Below are positions 6,633 to 10,495 of a stretch of 10,495 bases of DNA, one piece after another. Position numbers and translations under genes: made by a program. The DNA is from Burkholderiales bacterium. Its GTDB lineage: Bacteria > Pseudomonadota > Gammaproteobacteria > Burkholderiales > SG8-39. Each line of letters starts with the position of its first letter. The first letter of the stretch is position 1. Where the stretch lies: assembly GCA_016649475.1 (NCBI GenBank), contig JAENXP010000031.1, positions 1 to 10,495 of the forward strand, given 5' to 3'. Under the pieces are notes generated by a model that did no database searches, was not told the DNA's origin, and saw nothing but the letters and a program-made list of their open reading frames with translations.

Positions 6633-6828
6633 GGCGCCCTCCGTAGAGGGAAACTATCGTATGGGCGGAATATGCACGGCCAACCGGCAGATGTCGCCGC
6701 ATGTCATGAAGGGATTCCCGGCAAAGGCAGCAACCCCAGCAGCGCCAGACATTCCGCGGGGCGAACGAGCGCTCCCCCGCTGCGGACCATTGCGCCGGGT
6801 GCGGGGCGAGCTTATCAACTCTGCTGGA

Positions 6829-7617
6829 TTAGAAAATCCCGTCGAGCAGCAGCCAGCCACCCCAGGCGATCAGGCCCAATCCTGCAACGCGTGCGGCATG
6901 CACGCCCTGTGGGGCGATCTTCTCGATCAGCACGAAGGCGGCAATCGCCGCCACCCAGAGCAGGTTCATCACGCCACCTACGAACAGCAGCGCCATCAAC
7001 GCCCAGCAGCACCCCGTGCAGTACGCACCGTGGCGCATGCCCATCACCAGCGCGCCTCGAGAACCCTCGCGCCATTCGGTGAGCAGGAATCCCAGGGGGG
7101 TACGGCACTTCGACAGACAAGCGTGCTTGAGGCCGCTCCATTGAAACGCCCCGGCGGCGATCAACAGCACTCCCCCCAGCACCGGGCTGGTGCTGACCAT
7201 CATCGGCGACAGCAGTGCGGCCTGGTGCAGTCCCCACTGAGCCAGCGTTGCGGCCAGGCTGAAGGCGCTCCATACGATGGCGTATCCGGCGAGGAATACC
7301 GCGGTCGGCACGACGGCGTTGCCCTGCGCCTGGCGGCGGCGGTGCGTGCTGGTGAAAGTGAGGATCATCGGCGAGGCGGATGGCACCATCATGGCCACCA
7401 TCATCACCGCCCACATCAGCAGCATCAGCAAAAAATCGACCGCGCCCCAGGGCCGCCATTGGGGCATGGCCATCTCCGGCATCGGCATCGGCATCGCGCT
7501 CATGCGCAGAGCCAGGTAAATCATGTAAGCCCAGGACAGCGCGGTGATCCCGGCAAGCCCGGCCAGTACTACGCGCCGGTCGCGGCGGTGGATCGCGTTC
7601 ATGTCGATGGCAGTCAT
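6829..7617 (-). CDS. DUF2182 family integral membrane protein, predicted metal-binding
   Basis: A 262-residue inner-membrane protein of the DUF2182 family (COG5486, named predicted metal-binding integral membrane protein). ATG 7617 has AGGAGAG (7625-7631) seven bases away. Hydrophobic spans lie near residues 16-37, 60-85, 102-128, 140-160, 200-232 and 244-261. Between spans 1 and 2 is a Met-rich loop, MSAMPMPMPEMAM (39-51), of the kind that binds Cu(I)/Ag(I) in other proteins. Family-type residues are present: HACLSKCRTP (165-174), GAYCTGCCWALM (197-208, Cys200, 203, 204) and GGVMN (214-218). It follows the DUF1326 gene by 93 bases on the same strand; the two families often occur side by side. 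Known: the family label. Inferred: a membrane partner of DUF1326 in handling a soft metal. No catalytic function is established. Confidence 0.92.
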   Translation of the reverse strand: MTAIDMNAIHRRDRRVVLAGLAGITALSWAYMIYLALRMSAMPMPMPEMAMPQWRPWGAVDFLLMLLMWAVMMVAMMVPSASPMILTFTSTHRRRQAQGNAVVPTAVFLAGYAIVWSAFSLAATLAQWGLHQAALLSPMMVSTSPVLGGVLLIAAGAFQWSGLKHACLSKCRTPLGFLLTEWREGSRGALVMGMRHGAYCTGCCWALMALLFVGGVMNLLWVAAIAAFVLIEKIAPQGVHAARVAGLGLIAWGGWLLLDGIF

Positions 7618-7710
7618 TTGCGAACTCTCCTGCAGTCTGAAACAAGGTGACGAAAGGCCGGCCCGTTTTGGCAGTTTCGGGGCCGGCCGGCGGATGACTT
7701 CCCGCCTCGC

Positions 7711-8313
7711 CTATGCACCCTGATAGGTGAACGGCGAGTGAAAGCCGTTTTTGTTGCTGAACTGCCAACTCAGACCGTGGTCCTCGTAGCGCAGCGCCTT
7801 CGAGCGCGACACTACCCCCGTTTGGCCGGGCGCGATGCACAAGGGGTGGTTGCTGACGGTCACCTTCGCCCCGCCCTGGCCTTCGATGTCCTCTATGGTG
7901 GCCTCCGCGATCTTGCCCATATTCAGGCTGCGCTGCTTGCCGCTGACCTGAAAGGTCATCGGAGCCGCCTTTACGCCGATCACCTCGCCGATATGCGAGG
8001 CCAGCATGGCGGGATGCCCGCCCGCCTTGCCGGCGAAGATTTGCGTCAAGGCACCGCTCTGTGCTTCGTTGGCTTTATCATCGAGGTAGAGTGCGACTCT
8101 CCACTTCACCTGCGCCATGTGCCCGGGCGAGTGCACCGCGAGAGCCACGTTCAGCCCGTCCAGCTTCACGTCGCCGAAGTTGCCCTGCTCGACATGCCAG
8201 GCGACCAACGCAGTGCACTCCCCGTCGTTCGGCGCACTTAGAAAAAGGCACGGACACACCGCCTCGCAGTTGCAGGTCTCAAAGTAACTGCCTTTCAGGT
8301 TCCAGGTTGTCAT
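7711..8313 (-). CDS. DUF1326 domain-containing protein
   Basis: A 200-residue soluble protein of the DUF1326 family (COG5588), near full family length. ATG 8313 has AGAGGAG (8321-8327) seven bases upstream. Residues 1-24 (MTTWNLKGSYFETCNCEAVCPC) show the family start: Cys14, Cys16, Cys20 and Cys22 in a CxCxxxCxC arrangement suited to soft-metal or redox chemistry. Cys33 and Cys159 (NHPLCIAPGQTG) are further candidates. There is no signal peptide, so it is probably cytoplasmic. Other landmarks are LDGLNVALAVHSPG (51-64) and WRVALYLDDKA (71-81). It precedes DUF2182 and follows the methyltransferase, in a probable operon. No biochemical function is known to me for the family; metal binding is inferred from the Cys cluster and the membrane partner. 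Confidence 0.92.
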   Translation of the reverse strand: MTTWNLKGSYFETCNCEAVCPCLFLSAPNDGECTALVAWHVEQGNFGDVKLDGLNVALAVHSPGHMAQVKWRVALYLDDKANEAQSGALTQIFAGKAGGHPAMLASHIGEVIGVKAAPMTFQVSGKQRSLNMGKIAEATIEDIEGQGGAKVTVSNHPLCIAPGQTGVVSRSKALRYEDHGLSWQFSNKNGFHSPFTYQGA

Positions 8314-8325
8314 GGCAAATCTCCT

Positions 8326-8466
8326 CTATCGTTGTTGAATGGTAAAACCGCCATATGCAGAACCCGGCATGTTCCGCGGCGGCGGACGACGCATGCCGGC
8401 TATTGCGCACCGACGGAGCAGAATCTGGCGATGGCAACCCAGTCTCTTGCATAGCGTGGTGCTCAT
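8326..8466 (-). CDS. Possible 46-residue Cys/Arg-rich protein or leader peptide ahead of DUF1326
   Basis: ATG 8466 is preceded by TTAGGAG (AGGAG at 8476-8480) nine bases away, and the frame runs 46 codons to TAG at 8326-8328, inside the Shine-Dalgarno of the DUF1326 gene and 12 bases before its ATG. Residues 1-20 (MSTTLCKRLGCHRQILLRRC) are basic with Cys6, Cys11 and Cys20 and a His. The rest is Pro/Gly-rich with no recognised motif. It sits in the 222-base gap between the methyltransferase and DUF1326. The good ribosome site and the tight junction suggest a translated, coupled peptide, possibly metal-responsive, but the composition is also what chance would give. Not a family I recognise. Confidence 0.4.
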   Translation of the reverse strand: MSTTLCKRLGCHRQILLRRCAIAGMRRPPPRNMPGSAYGGFTIQQR

Positions 8467-8515
8467 AGTCGTTTGCTCCTAATTCGGCTCACGAAACTCT
8501 TGCGCCTACCCTCAT

Positions 8516-8525
8516 TTCCGCGGAA
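8516..8525. repeat. Perfect 10-bp palindrome after the methyltransferase gene
   Basis: TTCCGCGGAA reads the same on both strands and lies 10 bases past the methyltransferase stop codon (8536-8538), upstream of the small ORF and DUF1326. It could be a dimer binding site or chance; there is no loop and no T run, so it is not a terminator. Confidence 0.25.
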
Positions 8526-8535
8526 GCGCTGCTCA

Positions 8536-9375
8536 TTACCGCTGACTGCGCTTCAGAACCACCTCGATGTACTGGCCCGGAGCCAGCAGCGAACCATCTG
8601 TCGCGCGGTTGTAGCGTTCGGCCAGCGCGATCAGGTCCGTGGCGAGCGATTTCTGCATGGCCGTATCCAGCGCACCAAACGCCTTTTGCACCGGGCCGTA
8701 GTAGGTGCGAAAGACCTCGAGCCAGTGGGCCGCGCTGCGGTAGCGAAATACGAAATCCTTGTGTTCGATGGCAATGGAGTCGAGCCTGTCTCTGAAAAGC
8801 TCGCGCAGGCGCTCCTCCATGCCCCAGAGCGCGGGCGACTTCACGCCGGCCGCCGGGGGCAGGTATCGACCCATCAGCTTGAACATCTCGCCGACGAAGC
8901 TGGTCGGCGTCCAGTTCGCGAGGCCGATTCGTCCACCGGGTTTGCACACCCGCGCCATTTCGGAGGCGGCTTTGTCCTGGTCCGGAGTAAACATGACCCC
9001 GAAGGTGGACAGGACCACATCGAAACTCCCGTCGGCGTACGGCAGATTCTCGGCGTCCGCCTGCTCGAACTGCACCGGCAGGCCTTCTGCGCTCGCCCGG
9101 GCGCGCCCGCGCTCGAGCAGCGCCGGAACGTAATCGGTCGAGGTGACATCGGTCCAGCGCCGCGCCGCGGCAAGCGTCGCATTGCCGTTTCCCGCGGCGA
9201 CGTCCAACACGCGCTCGCCGGGACGCAGGTCGAGCGCTTCGCAGAGCGACTCGCCCACGATCTGCAACGTGATACCGACCACGGCGTAGTCGCCGGCGGA
9301 CCATGCAAGTTGCTGCCTGCCTTTCACTGCGGCAAGGTCGATGGCGGGAAGCGAAGCGGAAACGACTGCGGACAT
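8536..9375 (-). CDS. Class I SAM-dependent methyltransferase (UbiE/Methyltransf_11-like)
   Basis: A 279-residue cytoplasmic enzyme transferring a methyl group from S-adenosylmethionine to an unknown acceptor. ATG 9375 is fixed by AAAGGAG (9383-9389) seven bases away. The Rossmann core is clear: motif I VLDVAAGNGNATLAAA (residues 56-71), an acidic residue after beta-2 (Asp81 in TSTDYVP), FEQADAENLPY (103-113) as the adenine-side loop, FDVVLSTFGVMFTPDQ (118-133) as motif IV region, and MARVCKPGGRIGLANW (140-155) as post-motif. The C-terminal 120 residues form the substrate cap (LWGMEERLRELF, FVFRYRSAAHWLEVFRTYYG) and are family-typical. It is the first gene of the probable operon leading to DUF1326 and DUF2182 and is divergent to the XRE-ATPase regulator 229 bases away. 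Substrate unknown; the neighbours do not define it. Confidence 0.93.
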   Translation of the reverse strand: MSAVVSASLPAIDLAAVKGRQQLAWSAGDYAVVGITLQIVGESLCEALDLRPGERVLDVAAGNGNATLAAARRWTDVTSTDYVPALLERGRARASAEGLPVQFEQADAENLPYADGSFDVVLSTFGVMFTPDQDKAASEMARVCKPGGRIGLANWTPTSFVGEMFKLMGRYLPPAAGVKSPALWGMEERLRELFRDRLDSIAIEHKDFVFRYRSAAHWLEVFRTYYGPVQKAFGALDTAMQKSLATDLIALAERYNRATDGSLLAPGQYIEVVLKRSQR

Positions 9376-9515
9376 GGCTCTACTCCTTTTGAAGTTGATG
9401 TGAGCACCTCTTGCCGCGGGAGTGCGATCCCGCTAGCTATCGCCGGATCCCGGTTCGGGGCTGCCGATCGACGTGGTGCCATTTCACTCCGCTCTGGAGG
9501 ACAGAGGGTCACGCA

Positions 9516-9548
9516 AAGCGGGACAAGAAGCGGGACAAATGCGGGGAC
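9516..9548 (+). promoter_or_regulatory. Direct repeats with 12-bp period in the divergent intergenic region
   Basis: AAGCGGGACAA occurs at 9516-9526 and again, identical, at 9528-9538; a weaker third unit, TGCGGGGAC, follows at 9540-9548. The period is 12 bases, so sites lie on nearly the same helix face. The array ends 16 bases before TAGAAT (9565-9570), placing the third unit at the -35 position of the regulator gene. This arrangement fits binding of a regulator, likely the XRE-ATPase protein itself, controlling its own gene and the divergent methyltransferase operon. Confidence 0.55.
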
Positions 9549-9564
9549 TGGGGCCGGAAACTGC

Positions 9565-9570
9565 TAGAAT
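9565..9570 (+). promoter_or_regulatory. Likely -10 box of the XRE-ATPase gene
   Basis: TAGAAT matches TATAAT at five of six. No TTGACA-like box lies 16-18 bases upstream; that position is taken by the third GCGGGAC-type unit, which suggests an activator-dependent promoter. Transcription would start near 9577, ahead of the ribosome site at 9590-9595. Confidence 0.4.
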
Positions 9571-9589
9571 GAAATTCATCGAAAGTCCC

Positions 9590-9595
9590 GGAGGG
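9590..9595 (+). promoter_or_regulatory. Ribosome binding site deciding the GTG start of the regulator
   Basis: GGAGGG lies nine bases before GTG 9605. An in-frame ATG at 9569 would overlap the -10 box and has only GGAAA before it, so this site argues for GTG as the start. Confidence 0.6.
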
Positions 9596-9604
9596 TCAGA
9601 CGAA

Positions 9605-10495
9605 GTGCAGGATCGAACGCATTCGTTTGGCTACTGGTTGCGGCGGCGCCGCAAAGCGCTGGACCTCACCCAGGAGGCACTCGGCCAGCGGGTCAGCTGC
9701 TCGGGTTTCTCCATCAGAAAGATCGAGGCCGATGAACGGCGCCCTTCGCGGCAGCTCGCGCAAAGGCTCGCCGCATCGCTCGCCATACCCGAGGACGAGC
9801 GGCAGGATTTTCTCGATGCGGCACGCGCGCTGCGCGCGGCGAACCATTTGCCGCTGGATGCCTCGCCCGTCACCGCGGCCGCGCACGGCGCCGCACCCGC
9901 GTCATCGATCCATACTCCGCTTGCTTCGACTATGCCCCCCCAGGGTGACCCCATGCCATTTGTCGGGCGAAATACCGAGTATGGGCTGCTCACCGGTCTC
10001 ATCGCGCAGCTCGCCACGGGCGCCGGGCACACCATCCTGATCGAGGGCGAACCGGGTATCGGCAAAAGCCGCCTGATGCGCGAGGTCGGGCGCTACGCGG
10101 ACGCGCAGGGCTTGCCGACGCTCGCCACGAACTGCTACGAGATCGAACGAGCGATGCCCTACCAGCCCGTGACCGACCTGGTCACACGCGCGCTCGATCG
10201 CGTCTCGGCCACCGCGCTGCACAATCTGGCGCCCGTGTCGCTCGCCGAGCTCGCCGCCCTGGTTCCCGAGGTAGGCGAACGTTTTCCGGGTCTGCCGCAG
10301 CTGTCGAATGATTTTCCCGAGGCGCGGCAAGCGCGCCTGTCCCGCGCCGTGGGCCAGCTCCTCGAGGCGTCGAGAGGAGGCCGTCCATCCATCCTCCTGG
10401 TTGACGACATCCAGTGGGCCGACGACGCCAGCGCGCAATTGTTTCATTACCTTGCCCGCCACGCCGCGCAGAGCCCGGTGCTCGTGATCTACGCC
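9605..10495 (+). CDS. XRE-family HTH regulator with AAA/NTPase domain (3' part missing)
   Basis: A large cytoplasmic transcription regulator open at the right edge; 297 codons are visible. Residues 7-75 form a lambda-repressor-type HTH (FGYWLRRRRKALDLTQEALG, SCSGFSIRKIEADERRPSR, then LAASLAIPEDER). A flexible Ala/Pro-rich linker follows (80-116). FVGRNTEYGLLTGLI (119-133) opens a STAND-like/AAA ATPase domain with Walker A GEPGIGKS (148-155) and Walker B ILLVDDIQWAD (263-273). Relatives are often 800-1000 residues with TPR-like repeats after the ATPase, as in MalT-like signal-transduction ATPases; that part lies outside. GTG 9605 is preferred to the in-frame ATG 9569 because GGAGGG (9590-9595) stands nine bases before it. 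It is divergent to the methyltransferase-DUF1326-DUF2182 operon, which it probably controls through the direct repeats at 9516-9548. The inducer is unknown. Confidence 0.92.
   Translation, partial: MQDRTHSFGYWLRRRRKALDLTQEALGQRVSCSGFSIRKIEADERRPSRQLAQRLAASLAIPEDERQDFLDAARALRAANHLPLDASPVTAAAHGAAPASSIHTPLASTMPPQGDPMPFVGRNTEYGLLTGLIAQLATGAGHTILIEGEPGIGKSRLMREVGRYADAQGLPTLATNCYEIERAMPYQPVTDLVTRALDRVSATALHNLAPVSLAELAALVPEVGERFPGLPQLSNDFPEARQARLSRAVGQLLEASRGGRPSILLVDDIQWADDASAQLFHYLARHAAQSPVLVIYA

Noticed and set aside
6421..7650. Plus-strand open frame (409 codons) with His-rich runs opposite DUF2182
   Set aside because: The His runs are the complement of Met/Val codons in the DUF2182 membrane spans; it also crosses the aldolase stub. 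No domain is recognisable.
6815..7840. Minus-strand open frame (341 codons) overlapping DUF2182 and the end of DUF1326 in another frame
   Set aside because: It shadows two clear family members on the same strand and translates to Arg/Gly/Ala-rich sequence without motifs.
8473..9567. Plus-strand open frame (364 codons) opposite the methyltransferase
   Set aside because: The opposite strand holds a complete SAM-binding Rossmann fold with a good ribosome site; this frame is Arg/His-rich and featureless.
1..10495. CRISPR array, tRNA, rRNA, insertion sequence ends or integron attC sites
   Set aside because: No regularly spaced repeats of CRISPR type, cloverleaf, transposase, or matched terminal inverted repeats with target duplication were seen. 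The hairpins at 3189-3250 lack the attC core sequences.

Overview
The window reads as a GC-rich chromosome segment of a Gram-negative proteobacterium, most likely a betaproteobacterium of the Burkholderiales type. The signs are a periplasmic TRAP solute receptor with a Sec signal, an MFS carrier of the monocarboxylate/oxalate type, a DUF6164 protein, Shine-Dalgarno sites of the AAGGAG type, and strong G/C preference at third codon positions. No rRNA, tRNA, CRISPR array, insertion sequence or phage gene was recognised. The taxon is an inference from gene content, not from a marker gene.

Left part (1-3520). A TRAP receptor gene runs off the left edge on the minus strand. A 354-base gap with one hairpin follows, then a small proline-rich ORF of uncertain reality on the plus strand. 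Next come two minus-strand genes, a DUF6164 membrane-anchored protein and an MFS transporter, probably one transcript with the MFS gene first. Upstream of the MFS gene is a dense group of inverted repeats in a 352-base intergenic stretch.

Centre (3521-6830). Divergent from the MFS gene is a regulator with an alpha/beta-hydrolase domain fused to a LuxR-type HTH. Its N-terminus is separated from the rest by an apparent one-base loss in a C run, and its nucleophile elbow carries Cys instead of Ser. A small secreted two-cysteine protein follows, with a very good ribosome site and a strong GC hairpin after its stop. Convergent to it is an unrecognised coiled-coil/membrane protein with a TTG start and a good sigma-70-type promoter. 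After that comes a gene-poor stretch holding the N-terminal stub of a class II aldolase/adducin family protein, probably a gene remnant.

Right part (6829-10495). This is the most coherent module. On the minus strand a SAM-dependent methyltransferase, a possible 46-residue small ORF, a DUF1326 protein (CxCxxxCxC) and a DUF2182 membrane protein (Met-rich loop, conserved Cys) lie in order with good ribosome sites. Divergent from them is a large XRE-HTH plus ATPase regulator that runs off the right edge. Between the two transcription units lie 12-bp-period direct repeats placed just upstream of the regulator's likely -10 box. My inference is a regulated operon for handling a soft metal or thiol-reactive compound. 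The families are known, but this combination, its ligand and its chemistry are not established from the sequence.
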